The notes beneath the pieces were generated by a model. It had not been told where the DNA came from and did no database searches. It was given only the letters and a program-made list of their open reading frames with translations. Source: JALZHR01 sp036389695 (GTDB lineage: Bacteria > Acidobacteriota > Blastocatellia > Pyrinomonadales > Pyrinomonadaceae). From it: a stretch of 19,593 nt of DNA. Of the stretch, positions 6,539 through 13,919 are shown piece by piece. The position numbers were made by a program, and so were the translations under genes. Numbering within the stretch: position 1 is the first letter of the stretch; every line of letters starts with the position of its first letter. The stretch is from positions 1-19,593 of the forward strand of contig DASVWG010000324.1 in assembly GCA_036389695.1 (NCBI GenBank), in the 5' to 3' direction.

Positions 6539-7696
6539 TTAATATTTGCTGCCGGAAATGCCCGTTTTCAGATTCATAATGCTGGCGGATGCGGCGTGGA
6601 AATCGAGCGAGTCGAAATCTTCCTGAACCGAGAACGTGCGAATCGCTTCGGTAAAGGCGTAACGCTTGCTTCTGACTTCGAAAAGATAGACTTCTCCGAC
6701 CGTGACGCCTTCGAAGCGGTAATAGCCGAACGCATTCGAGATTGCCGTGCGGACGCCGCCCGTATTGTCATACATCAAGACCTGAGTATTCGCGAGCGGC
6801 GTGCCCGAAGGCGAATAAACGCGCCCGCCGACGTTTGCGCCGGCGGCAGTCGGTCCGAAAGGTCCGAGAACAATGCTGTTGACGCCGATCCATTCGTCGG
6901 GCGTGCTGGTTCCATCGGTCGCGGCGGCATTGGTCGTGATGATTCTGACCTGCACCTGCGGCTGATTGTTGACTGCCGCCGGAAGCGTCACGCTGCGTGA
7001 CGTCGTTCTGCCGCCGAGATTCGGTCCGTCGGTCGCGTCCGTGATAAATCCGGCGGGAACATTCACGAAATTGCCGGTCGTACCGACCCGGTATTGCAGA
7101 GCGACGGGCGAAACCGAGTCGTTGCTGCCGGTGTCGATGTCCTGCACGCGATAACTCATAATGATATTCGAGTAGCCGGTCGTGTTGATGTAAAACACCA
7201 TATACGGATTTGCCTGCACGTTGCCCTGAAAGCCGAAAGCCAGGTAAGTTCCCGTGTCGAACTCGGTCAAGCCGCCCGCGTTGAAGGCGCTCGGGTTGCC
7301 TTTGTTGGCGTTAACCTGCGTGCTGCTGCCGGAAGGCAGCGCGTTGGAAGCGAATTCCGTTCCGAGAATCGTCTGCGGGTCAACTCCGTGCGTCGCGCTC
7401 AGGTTTTTGCCGTCATAACCTTCGACCGAAGAGACACCGCTCCAATCGTCGTTGGTCGTAATCATATTCGTCGACGTGGACGTCAGGTCGAGCGAAAGAT
7501 TACCGCTCGTAAAATGGTAATAAATATTGTTTGCCGCGACGGGCGCGACCAAAGACAAACTCAGCGAATTTGCTTTGCCGTCATTCATAAACGGAATCGG
7601 CAGCGTAAAGCCGAAAAATAAAACGAAAACCAGGCACGAAGCGACAAAAAAGCTTGCCGCACGACGCGCAAAAATAGATTTGTTCGATAAAGTCAT
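6539..7696 (-). CDS. Secreted protein with a carboxypeptidase-regulatory-like domain
   Basis: Exported protein of 385 residues when started at the ATG at 7696, which has an AGAGG ribosome site about 14 nt upstream. An upstream in-frame start at 7774 would add 26 residues of non-signal-like sequence. A basic stretch and one long hydrophobic segment (about residues 12-34) form a signal peptide or anchor. Residues about 57-280 look like a beta-sandwich module: a NMITTNDDW segment, VALQYRVGTTGNFVNVPAG and DEWIGVNSIVLG are typical of large surface proteins in this bacterial group. Residues about 289-352 form a carboxypeptidase-regulatory-like beta-sandwich (GGRVYSPSGTPLANTQVLMY, then NAFGYYRFEGV). 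Possibly a surface adhesin or matrix protein; no enzyme motif is visible. Confidence 0.75.
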   Translation of the reverse strand: MTLSNKSIFARRAASFFVASCLVFVLFFGFTLPIPFMNDGKANSLSLSLVAPVAANNIYYHFTSGNLSLDLTSTSTNMITTNDDWSGVSSVEGYDGKNLSATHGVDPQTILGTEFASNALPSGSSTQVNANKGNPSAFNAGGLTEFDTGTYLAFGFQGNVQANPYMVFYINTTGYSNIIMSYRVQDIDTGSNDSVSPVALQYRVGTTGNFVNVPAGFITDATDGPNLGGRTTSRSVTLPAAVNNQPQVQVRIITTNAAATDGTSTPDEWIGVNSIVLGPFGPTAAGANVGGRVYSPSGTPLANTQVLMYDNTGGVRTAISNAFGYYRFEGVTVGEVYLFEVRSKRYAFTEAIRTFSVQEDFDSLDFHAASASIMNLKTGISGSKY

Positions 7697-8086
7697 GTGT
7701 ATATTCTTATCCTCTGTAGAAATTGAAATAAAAGAAGAGTGATTGAAAGAGGAAATCGGATTGCTGTTCAGCAACTGGAAAACACTCCGGAAACCGAGTG
7801 TCCTGAATGGCGTGGAAGTATATGGATTTTAGTTGGAATAAAAGAAATTCAGCTTTTGAAATCCGTTTGAAGCTGGTTTGTCATCGGAAAACAAAAGCTA
7901 TCGCCGTAAATATATTGGCAGAAATTTATTTTAAATACAAGAGGATTGTTAAAAAATATTAAAACAAACAGCACGAATGTTGAAATAAAAAGCAAAACCG
8001 GCGGAAATCGATAGCCCGCAAAGCGGAATTTAAAAAGGAAAAGCAGCGAAAAGGGAAATTAAATCGCATCGTAATTTGTATTACCG
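7697..8086 (-). promoter_or_regulatory. Long AT-rich upstream region of the secreted-protein gene, with two hairpins
   Basis: No gene is seen here. Two short hairpins lie 65-105 nt upstream of the minus-strand start: TTGCTG-TT-CAGCAA (7761-7774) and ACACTcCGG-AAA-CCGAGTGT (7782-7801). They would be transcribed as part of the leader if the promoter lies in the AT-rich part further up (about 7900-7980). The pattern does not match a riboswitch class I know. Confidence 0.35.
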
Positions 8087-8249
8087 ATAACCACGTCGTT
8101 TACGGCGTGGTATGGACAAACGCAGCAAATACAGGGCGTTTTAACGTCCTTTTTCTCTGGCTTAAGCCGGAAACTTGTCTGAGAAGGACGTTAAAACGCC
8201 CTTTGTATTGTTATTAATCTCTCGACCACGCCGTAAACGACGTGGTTAT
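8087..8249. repeat. Nested palindromic element (MITE-like, no transposase)
   Basis: Perfect 25-bp outer arms (8087-8111 and 8225-8249) enclose inner arms AGGGCGTTTTAACGTCCT (8133-8150) and AGGACGTTAAAACGCCCT (8185-8202). The centre holds the palindrome GGCTTAAGCC (8159-8168). Each outer arm can also fold on itself, with ACCACG at one end and CGTGGT at the other. It lies between divergent genes. No clear target duplication flanks it. Confidence 0.75.
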
Positions 8250-8280
8250 TTTATATTTCGCGCAACACAAATCAGGATAT

Positions 8281-8311
8281 TCCGCAAAATCGAATGTAAA
8301 TCCGCAAAATC
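8281..8311. repeat. Short direct repeat TCCGCAAAATC
   Basis: The 11-mer occurs at 8281-8291 and 8301-8311, with starts 20 bp apart, about 80-110 nt upstream of the ABC transporter start. Two sites about two helical turns apart could be regulator binding sites. Confidence 0.35.
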
Positions 8312-8393
8312 AATTTTCAAACTCGATTTACAGAACAAATAATTTGCGTTTCGCGTAGTAAGGCAGAGAGTTTGTCTCGCACAAAACTGAAAT

Positions 8394-9065
8394 ATGCTGG
8401 AAACGGTTAATCTTTATAAAACTTATACGAGCGACGGCGCGGATTACGAGGTTTTGAAAAACATAAACCTGCGCATCGCGGACGGCGAATGCGTGGCGAT
8501 TATCGGCAAATCCGGGAGCGGCAAATCGACTTTGATGCATCTTCTGGCGTGTCTCGACGCGCCGACTTCCGGCTCGGTTCTGCTGGACGGCGCTGACGTG
8601 TCCATGCTCGCGGAAAAGGAAAAAGATGCTTTGCGCAATCAGAAATTCGGCTTCGTCTTTCAGCAATTCTTTCTGAACGGGCGCGACACGGTGCTGGAAA
8701 ACGTCATTTTGCCGATGCGCATTCGCGGCGCGACGCAGTACCGGATGATAAAAGACGCGATGGACGCGCTCGAAGCGGTCGGGCTGAAAGACAAGGAAGA
8801 CAAGCGCGCGAAAGACCTTTCGGGCGGCGAAAAACAACGCGTCTGCATCGCGCGGGCGCTGGTCGGCAATCCGCAAATCGTCTTTGCCGACGAGCCGACG
8901 GGAAATCTCGACTCGCAGACGAGCGAGAACGTCGAAAATATGCTTTTCGAGCTCAACCGCCAGAAGCGAATCACGCTCGTCGTCGTCACCCACGACGGCG
9001 ATTTGGCGCGAAAATGCCAACGGGTGATTGAGCTGAAAGATGGAGAGGTGATAACTGATAACTGA
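8394..9065 (+). CDS. ABC transporter ATP-binding protein (MacB/LolD type)
   Basis: Nucleotide-binding subunit of an ABC exporter; it hydrolyses ATP at the inner face of the membrane to drive the permease encoded next. All motifs are present: Walker A GKSGSGKST (38-46), Q-loop FQQ (89-91), signature LSGGEKQR (142-149), Walker B IVFADEP (162-168), D-loop NLD (171-173) and switch His200 in VVTHDGD. The 223-residue length is usual for the LolD/MacB/FtsE group. ATG at 8394 directly follows an in-frame stop, so it is the first possible start; no clear ribosome site is visible. The last codons (ITDN and the TGA) lie within a palindromic heptamer repeat that fills the gap to the permease gene, so the natural C-terminus may have been altered by the repeat. 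Confidence 0.92.
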   Translation: MLETVNLYKTYTSDGADYEVLKNINLRIADGECVAIIGKSGSGKSTLMHLLACLDAPTSGSVLLDGADVSMLAEKEKDALRNQKFGFVFQQFFLNGRDTVLENVILPMRIRGATQYRMIKDAMDALEAVGLKDKEDKRAKDLSGGEKQRVCIARALVGNPQIVFADEPTGNLDSQTSENVENMLFELNRQKRITLVVVTHDGDLARKCQRVIELKDGEVITDN

Positions 9066-9131
9066 TAACTGATAGTTGATAGTTTTGCTTTTCACTATCA
9101 GTTATCAGTTATCAGTTATCAGTTATCAGTT
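9050..9131. repeat. Inverted repeat of ACTGATA-type heptamers (family B, copy 1)
   Basis: Left arm 9050-9083 is built of AACTGAT/AGTTGAT heptamers. Right arm 9094-9131 is TTATCAG heptamers, with a 10-nt loop. It contains the ATPase stop codon (9063-9065) and ends 3 nt before the permease ATG (9135), so it occupies the permease gene's ribosome-site region. The family recurs at 18965-19037. Confidence 0.9.
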
Positions 9132-9134
9132 ATT

Positions 9135-10415
9135 ATGAAACTCTGGGAATTAATCAAGATTGCCAACCGGAATCTTTTCCGCAATAAGCTGCGCACTTTT
9201 TTGACGATTATGGCGATTTTTATCGGCTCGTTTACGCTCGTTTTGACGAACGGCTTGGGCGACGGCTTGCGCGATTACATCGAGAATCAGGTGAAGAATC
9301 TCGAAGCCAGCAACATCGTTTTTATCCGCAAAAAGTTTGAAAGCGAGGACAAGGAAGCCAAAGTCGGCTCGCCGACAGAATACAGGGAAAGCGCGCCGGA
9401 CGAAAGCGGAAATCTGCTCGACCCGAATTCGATGAACATTTCTCAGGCGCAAATCGAAACGGCTTTAAAGGAAATCGGCGAAGTCCGCAGCATCACGCCG
9501 CATTACGAGACCGACGGCGAATACATCACGCTCGACGGCGCGAAAAAATACCAGCTCGCGCTCGGAATGCTGTCCGAAGGCTTGACGCAGAAAACCGAAG
9601 CGGGCAAAACGATTGACGGCGCAAACCAGATTCTGCTGCCGCTCGGCTTGGCGAGAGCCTTCAGCGAAAACATCGAAGTCTTAATCGGCAAAACGGCGAC
9701 CATCGCTTACAAGGACGCGGGCGGAATGATGAAAACTCTCTCGCTGCAAATCGTCGGCGTCGCGACGAAAGGCTTTATCTCAAACTACAATTGCTTCGTC
9801 GACGCGCAAACCGCGAAGCGAATTTACGAAGACCAGACGCGCGGGCAAAGCGAGTTCAACAAATTTCGCAGCTTTACCGTGCAGCTAAACACGAATAGTG
9901 AAAAAAGAGTCGAAGAAATCAAAAAGAAGCTCGGCGAGAAAGGCTTTTCCGCCGAAACCTACGCCGACCAGAAAAAAAGAACTTACGACGCCATCGGCGT
10001 TTTGCAAATCGGCTTGAACCTTTTCGCGTTTATCGCCCTGCTGGCGGCGTCTTTCGGCATCATCAATACGCTCGTCATCGCCGTCCTGGAAAGAACAAAG
10101 GAAATCGGTTTGCAGAAAGCGCTGGGCATGGGACGCGGAAAAGTGTTTTTGTTATTCTCGCTCGAATCCGTTCTGATTGGTTTCTGGGGCGCGCTGCTCG
10201 GCATCGCCGGCGGTCTTCTAATCGGCATCGCGGCAAACGGTTTTCTCGCGCGGACGTATCTCGAATCGTTTGAAGGCTACAGCTTGTTCGTCTTCAGACT
10301 GCCGTCGATGCTGTTCGTCATAATTTTAGTCTGCGCGATTGCCTTCATCGCCGGAGTTTTGCCCGCCTTCCGCGCGAGCCGCCTGAATCCGATTGAGGCG
10401 TTAAGATATGAATGA
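9135..10415 (+). CDS. ABC transporter permease (MacB-type periplasmic core plus FtsX domain)
   Basis: Membrane subunit partner of the ATPase at 8394-9065. The four-segment topology is typical: TM1 at about 20-40, a large periplasmic domain of about 240 residues (about 45-285, MacB_PCD type), then three segments at about 294-318, 336-370 and 392-412 forming the FtsX domain. The motif ERTKEIGLQKALGM before TM3 and the ending AFRASRLNPIEALRYE are classic for this family. Such pairs export peptides, antibiotics or lipoproteins, or transmit mechanical signals. The substrate cannot be read from sequence, and no membrane-fusion protein or outer-membrane channel gene is adjacent. The ATG has no normal ribosome site because a TTATCAG palindrome lies immediately upstream. 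Confidence 0.92.
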   Translation: MKLWELIKIANRNLFRNKLRTFLTIMAIFIGSFTLVLTNGLGDGLRDYIENQVKNLEASNIVFIRKKFESEDKEAKVGSPTEYRESAPDESGNLLDPNSMNISQAQIETALKEIGEVRSITPHYETDGEYITLDGAKKYQLALGMLSEGLTQKTEAGKTIDGANQILLPLGLARAFSENIEVLIGKTATIAYKDAGGMMKTLSLQIVGVATKGFISNYNCFVDAQTAKRIYEDQTRGQSEFNKFRSFTVQLNTNSEKRVEEIKKKLGEKGFSAETYADQKKRTYDAIGVLQIGLNLFAFIALLAASFGIINTLVIAVLERTKEIGLQKALGMGRGKVFLLFSLESVLIGFWGALLGIAGGLLIGIAANGFLARTYLESFEGYSLFVFRLPSMLFVIILVCAIAFIAGVLPAFRASRLNPIEALRYE

Positions 10416-10430
10416 TAAGAAAGAGAATTA

Positions 10431-10583
10431 ACCACAGAGACACGGAGACACAGAGATTTTTCAAAGGGGAATTTACAGGGATGACGGGATTTACAAGGAT
10501 AAGAAAATGTTTTCTATTTTAATCATCCCTGTTTATCCTGCCATCCCTGTAAATTTCTTTCTCTGTGCGTCTGTGTCTCTGTC
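10431..10583. repeat. Nested inverted repeat (CACAGAGA outer, TTTACAGGGATG inner)
   Basis: Outer arms at about 10431-10455 (ACAGAGAC/ACGGAGAC, 8-bp units) and about 10559-10583 are complementary with few mismatches. The inner arms at about 10470-10502 and 10524-10556 are a second, different palindrome based on TTTACAGGGATG and AAGGAT. It fills the gap between the ABC permease and the ybjQ-like gene. Confidence 0.8.
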
Positions 10584-10609
10584 GTAAAAAACAAATAATA
10601 AGGAGAAAT

Positions 10610-10936
10610 ATGATAGTTACAACCGGAAACGAAGTGGAAATGGGCAGAATCGTGCAGTATTTAGGCGTCGTGCGCGGCATCGTGGTGCGGGCGACCGGCA
10701 TCGGCGCGGGGTTTATCGGCGGGCTGAAATCAATCGGCGGCGGCAATATCGAAGAATTTTCGCGCGTCTGCGAGGCGGCGCGAATGGAAGCTTTTAATCG
10801 TATGCTGAAACACGCTCAGGAAATCGGCGCGGACGCAGTTATCGCCATGCGCTACGACGCGACCGAGTTCGGTCAAGGCTCGACCGAAGTTCTCGCTTAC
10901 GGCACGGCGGTTAAATTGGCGAATAAAGAAAAGTAA
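10610..10936 (+). CDS. YbjQ-family (UPF0145) protein
   Basis: A 108-residue cytoplasmic protein of the YbjQ/UPF0145 family, sometimes called a putative heavy-metal-binding domain; its function is not established. It covers nearly the whole usual length. Recognisable parts are VQYLGVVRGIVVRATGIG near the start, the helix EFSRVCEAARMEAFNRMLKH, and GADAVIAMRYDATEF followed by EVLAYGTAVKL at the end, as in the pentameric YbjQ fold. The ATG at 10610 is chosen because AGGAG (10601-10605) lies five nt upstream. A GTG start at 10565 would place the first 15 residues in the palindromic repeat and is rejected. Confidence 0.88.
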   Translation: MIVTTGNEVEMGRIVQYLGVVRGIVVRATGIGAGFIGGLKSIGGGNIEEFSRVCEAARMEAFNRMLKHAQEIGADAVIAMRYDATEFGQGSTEVLAYGTAVKLANKEK

Positions 10937-10941
10937 GATGA

Positions 10942-11146
10942 CAGGAAACGAATGTAGGGGCAGGTCTTGTGCCTGCCCAATGAGCGCAAAGCGCGAAAAA
11001 ACGATTAGCCACGAAAGAACACGAAAAAGACAGGAAAATTATTTATTTCTTTTTCGTGTTCTTTCGAGAAATTTCGCGGCTAATTTCTTATACGTTTATT
11101 CGCTGCGCTCATTGGGCAGGCACAAGACCTGCCCCTACATTTCCTG
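10942..11146. repeat. Nested inverted repeat (GTAGGGGCAGG outer, GAAAGAACACGAAAAAG inner)
   Basis: The outer arms (left from 10942, right ending 11146) contain GTAGGGGCAGGTCTTGTGCC and its inverse, continuing through AATGAGCGC. The inner arms, TTAGCC...GAAAGAACACGAAAAAG (11005-11030) and its inverse (about 11048-11083), differ by an 8-nt insertion in the right arm. It separates the convergent ybjQ-like and crtC-like genes and could terminate both. Confidence 0.85.
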
Positions 11147-11158
11147 CGGCGATTTCAG

Positions 11159-12319
11159 CTAAGGCAGAAACGAGCCTTTGCCGTGGCGTCCGATGCGCAT
11201 GTCGGTCAGCCAGTCGAGCCAGCGGAATTTTAAGGCTTTCGGCGCGAGATGCTCGGTGATGGCGAAGGCTTCGTGGCGCGAGCCGTCGGGACATTTTATT
11301 TCCGTCTCGCTCAGGAAACGCAGGTAAAAGAAGCTCGCGTCGATTAATTTGGTTTGCCGGACGGAAAACTTGATGTCTCCGGCGGTCGAAAAATTCAGCG
11401 TTTTCGGATATTTCATGCCGAAGATGTTGCGCGCGAAATCCGCTTCTTCGCACGTGGCGTCGCTCGCTTTTAATTCACCGTTTTTAACCAGAAAAAGCTT
11501 GGTCACAGGCTGCGCGCCCGTTTCCCGGTAACGATAAAAAACCGCCGTCGCGTCGGTAAAATGCGCGCGTCCCCATTGCCAGTCCTGCACGGTTTCCGCC
11601 AGCCAGCGCGCGTCCGTATTGTGGTCGTGATAACCCGTGCCGCGAAAATGATGAACGTCTTTCAGCTTGCCGCTCTGCCCGAAAACCTCGATTTTTCCGG
11701 TCACGTCCGAACGCGGCGCGACCAGATTCCAGTGGTGCGAACTCGTCCCGACCGCCACATCTTTTTCCGGCAGAAAATCGCTCTCAATCGAAAGCCATTC
11801 GAGCTTCGCTTTTAATTTGTAATTTTTGCGCAGCGTCGCATTGACGGTTAAAAGATAGCCCGAACCGTAAGGCGCGGTTTCAAATTTGAATTCGTTTTCG
11901 CCCAATCTACACGCGGGAATTTTCTCATCGCCGAAAAATTGTTCGGGCGCAAACTCGTTAATCGCGCGATAAAGCGGCTTGCCGTCCTTGTAATAAATAA
12001 AAACCAGCGCCGGGCATCTTTGCGAGTCGAGAGTCGAAGCCTGAGAGTCAGAAGCGGTTTCCGTCTGACTTTGGACTTTGGACTTTGGACTTTGGACTTT
12101 GGACTTCGGACTTTGGACTTGACGATTGTAGCGCGGCGAAAAGATGAAATTATCGAGAAAAATCACGACAATCGCTTCGCGCCCGTCGTCGGAAAGCGCG
12201 TCGAAATACCACCATTCATAACCGCGCGCGTCCTGTTTCGGATGCCAGACGTCCGCCGCGATGCTTGACGAATAGGAAAACTTTTCCGGTAAAACCTTTT
12301 CGGTCGTTGCCGTCGTCAT
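11159..12319 (-). CDS. Carotenoid 1,2-hydratase (CrtC)-like / AttH-lipocalin protein
   Basis: A 386-residue protein resembling the CrtC/hydroxyneurosporene synthase family, which in phototrophs adds water to the end of acyclic carotenoids; many non-phototroph members have no proven role. Conserved-looking parts are RGYEWWYFDALSDDGREAIV (32-51), HHWNLVAPRSDVTGKI (195-210), FRGTGYHDHNTDARWL (225-240) and DWQWGRAHF (246-254), the double lipocalin-like fold. Residues about 67-100 (for example VQSPKSK, twice) are coded by a heptamer repeat array at 12024-12121 that lies in frame inside the gene. No carotenoid genes are adjacent and no signal peptide is visible. ATG at 12319 lacks a clear ribosome site. 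The stop lies 13 nt from a palindromic repeat. Confidence 0.7.
   Translation of the reverse strand: MTTATTEKVLPEKFSYSSSIAADVWHPKQDARGYEWWYFDALSDDGREAIVVIFLDNFIFSPRYNRQVQSPKSKVQSPKSKVQSQTETASDSQASTLDSQRCPALVFIYYKDGKPLYRAINEFAPEQFFGDEKIPACRLGENEFKFETAPYGSGYLLTVNATLRKNYKLKAKLEWLSIESDFLPEKDVAVGTSSHHWNLVAPRSDVTGKIEVFGQSGKLKDVHHFRGTGYHDHNTDARWLAETVQDWQWGRAHFTDATAVFYRYRETGAQPVTKLFLVKNGELKASDATCEEADFARNIFGMKYPKTLNFSTAGDIKFSVRQTKLIDASFFYLRFLSETEIKCPDGSRHEAFAITEHLAPKALKFRWLDWLTDMRIGRHGKGSFLP
12024..12121. repeat. Heptamer array inside the crtC-like coding region
   Basis: Eight GGACTTT-type heptamers run 12066-12121. A second, related heptamer run (GAGTCGA, GAGTCGA, AGCCTGA, GAGTCAG) lies at 12024-12051. 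The second is a degenerate inverse of the first (shared AGTC core), so the pair looks like an eroded palindrome of the kind seen between genes. It does not break the reading frame. Confidence 0.8.
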
Positions 12320-12418
12320 CTGATTTTTATACGGTTCGGGAAAATTTGAAAAACAAAAGCCTCAAACGAAAGTTAACCGCAAACCGGCGCAAAGTCAAAA
12401 TTTTTTTAATGACCGAGC

Positions 12419-12565
12419 CAGAAGCCCGCGCGTCGGGCAAGGGCGGAGAAAGATTGAAGATTGAAGATTGAAGATTTATGATTGGTCGTTTGATAACGGC
12501 AAATCTAAAATCTAAAATCTAAAATCTAAAATCCTTTCCGCCCTTGCTCGACGCGCGGGCTTCTG
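12419..12565. repeat. Nested inverted repeat (AGAAGCCCGCGCG outer, copy 1)
   Basis: The outer 29-bp arms (12419-12447 and 12537-12565) differ at one position and each contains GCCCG-CGCGT-CGGGC-like self-complementarity. Inside lie heptamer runs: AGATTGA units (about 12450-12478) and AATCTAA units (12501-12533). The same outer arm recurs at 15029-15057 with different inner sequence. Confidence 0.88.
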
Positions 12566-12663
12566 TCTTTTCTCAAATAATGGCAAACTTTTATTTAATA
12601 AGGCGAATCTTTAGAGTATTCGAGCAAGTCTCTCCCGATTCTTTTGAGAAGGAAAATAAAAAA

Positions 12664-13044
12664 ATGAAAATGGGAACAAAAGCGTTTTTGTTGATTCTGG
12701 TTCTGGCAATCGGGCTTTTCGCGGCGGGCTTGGCGAAGCGCGTCAGCATCGGCGAGATTGAAGCGAATTCTTCGCGATATCTCGGCAAGAAAGTCACCGT
12801 CGCCGGAACGGTCGAAAACGGTTACGGCATTTCGCTGCCGCAGATTTTAATCCGCAACGGTTCGGGCGGCACTTATAAAATCGACGACGGCACGGGCGAA
12901 ATCTGGGTCGTCACGCAGCGCGGCGTGCCGCAAAAAGGCGCGCGGCTCAAAGTGAAAGGCAAAATTCAAAACGGCGTGACGATTGACGGCAAAAATTACG
13001 GCTTGGTTTTATACGAAGACGACCGCGATTTCGAGAAAAGATAA
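12664..13044 (+). CDS. Small exported OB-fold-like protein
   Basis: Started at ATG 12664 (AGAAGGA ribosome site at 12646-12652), the protein has 126 residues. Residues 1-24 are a basic-hydrophobic signal peptide or anchor (MKMGTKAFLLILVLAIG). The remainder looks like one five-stranded OB barrel: ISIGEIEANSS-like lead (VSIGEIEANSSRYLG), then KVTVAGTVENG, YKIDDGTGEIWVVTQRG, and RLKVKGKIQNGVTIDG. The DDGTGEIWV pattern is common to OB-type domains that bind nucleic acid, sugars or metals, but nothing indicates the ligand here. A longer ORF reaches back into the palindrome at 12537-12565 and is not needed. It is followed by a strong terminator. Confidence 0.65.
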   Translation: MKMGTKAFLLILVLAIGLFAAGLAKRVSIGEIEANSSRYLGKKVTVAGTVENGYGISLPQILIRNGSGGTYKIDDGTGEIWVVTQRGVPQKGARLKVKGKIQNGVTIDGKNYGLVLYEDDRDFEKR

Positions 13045-13071
13045 AGCGCGAGCGCGCTTGAATGACAAACG

Positions 13072-13104
13072 GCGAGCGGCAAGGTTAAAATCCTTGTCGT
13101 TCGC
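13072..13104 (+). terminator. Terminator after the OB-fold gene
   Basis: GCGAGCGGCAAGG (13072-13084) pairs with CCTTGTCGTTCGC (13092-13104) over a 7-nt loop; two pairs are G-U. A T-rich tail (TTTGCTTTG) follows. A second perfect small hairpin, AAGCGCG-AG-CGCGCTT, lies directly at the stop codon (13044-13059). Confidence 0.65.
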
Positions 13105-13112
13105 TTTGCTTT

Positions 13113-13268
13113 GTCAGAACCATCTGCGGTAGCGGATGGTTGAACGCTGATAGTTTCAAGTTTCAAGTTTCAGAATTTTCCTGTTAAAACAATCGGCAAG
13201 CTTGAAATCTGAAACTTAAAACTCGAAACTTTAAAGTTCAACCGCCCGCTACCGCAGGCGGTTCTGAC
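13113..13268. repeat. Nested inverted repeat with self-folding arms (GTCAGAACC outer)
   Basis: The outer arms at 13113-13145 and 13236-13268 are each themselves hairpins: AACCATC...GATGGTT on the left and AACCGCC...GGCGGTT on the right. Differences between the arms are compensatory. The interior holds GTTTCAA heptamers (about 13151-13172) and an imperfect inverse (about 13200-13232). It ends 4 nt before the ATG of the DinB-like gene. Confidence 0.85.
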
Positions 13269-13272
13269 TTTT

Positions 13273-13758
13273 ATGAAAACTTTAATCGAATCTTTCGACC
13301 GGCAATTCGTTTTGCTCGACGCGCGCGCGCGGGAAATTATCGGCAAAACTCCGGCGGAAAAATTATACTGGCAGCCGCGCGAGCGTGAAGCGTTGTTTCC
13401 GGTCAATTCCTGCGGCGAATATATCCTGCGCTCGGCGGGCGCGGTCGAGCAGACTTTCGGCGGCATCACGACGCGCCTCTGGGACGACCCGTTTGAATGG
13501 ACTCTGCCGGAAGAGCTTTCGACCAACGATTTGATTTTAAATTATTTAACGGAAGTCGAAGCGACGCGAAAAAGAGGTTTCGCGCTGTTTCAAACGGACG
13601 AAGATTTGCGCCGCGCGCTTCCCGCGCCGGAAAAACTGAAAACGATTTTCGCGCTGCTTCTGGAAACAATCACGCGCGCCGAAAATTTTCAGGGTCGCGC
13701 CATCGCCGTTTTCCGAGAGTTTTCCGAAGAGAAAATTCAAACGGGATGGACGAGATAA
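13273..13758 (+). CDS. DinB-like helical bundle protein
   Basis: A 161-residue, mainly helical, soluble protein with no signal peptide. Length and layout (long helix with FVLLDARAREIIGKTPAEKL, a YWQPRE turn, a helix around GEYILRSAGAVEQTFGGI, and two C-terminal helices including LNYLTEVEATRKRGF) resemble DinB/DUF664-type four-helix bundles, which often bind a metal through three histidines and include thiol transferases. I see no histidines in the expected helix positions, so metal binding is doubtful and the family call is tentative. The ATG lies 4 nt after a palindromic repeat, so no regular ribosome site exists. The TAA is directly followed by another palindrome. Confidence 0.55.
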   Translation: MKTLIESFDRQFVLLDARAREIIGKTPAEKLYWQPREREALFPVNSCGEYILRSAGAVEQTFGGITTRLWDDPFEWTLPEELSTNDLILNYLTEVEATRKRGFALFQTDEDLRRALPAPEKLKTIFALLLETITRAENFQGRAIAVFREFSEEKIQTGWTR

Positions 13759-13833
13759 TGCGGAACGCGGAATGCGGAGTGCGGAATGAAGAATTACAGG
13801 TTCCGCACTCCGCATTCCGCGTTCCGCATTCAT
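13759..13833. repeat. Inverted repeat of GCGGAAT/C/GT heptamers
   Basis: Left arm 13759-13787 is made of GCGGAAC, GCGGAAT, GCGGAGT, GCGGAAT. The right arm (13801-13833) is its essentially perfect inverse, with a short loop. It begins directly after the DinB-like stop codon. The same heptamers form a single arm at 6384-6411. Confidence 0.9.
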
Positions 13834-13919
13834 CAGCGCTTTTGGCAAATCGAACTTTTTTATGCGAAAATTCGTTAGCCGTAAAGACTATCTGAGATTG
13901 CCCTGATTTGGAGAAAAAA

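Noticed and set aside
7094..7621. Plus-strand ORF of 175 residues opposite the secreted protein
   Set aside because: Antisense shadow, with Arg/Val-rich composition and no start signals.
7697..7774. 26-residue N-terminal extension of the secreted protein
   Set aside because: The extension hides the signal peptide behind polar residues. ATG 7696 has a ribosome-site-like AGAGG and starts the signal sequence properly.
7697..8086. Known riboswitch upstream of the secreted-protein gene
   Set aside because: The hairpins and sequence do not match the cyclic-di-GMP, cobalamin or other consensus features that I know.
8328..9095. Minus-strand ORF of 255 residues opposite the ABC ATPase
   Set aside because: The plus strand encodes all ABC motifs. 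The minus ORF begins in the palindromic repeat and has no recognisable features.
10565..10609. Upstream GTG start for the ybjQ-like gene
   Set aside because: It would encode residues from the palindromic repeat. AGGAG right before the ATG at 10610 and the usual family length favour the shorter form.
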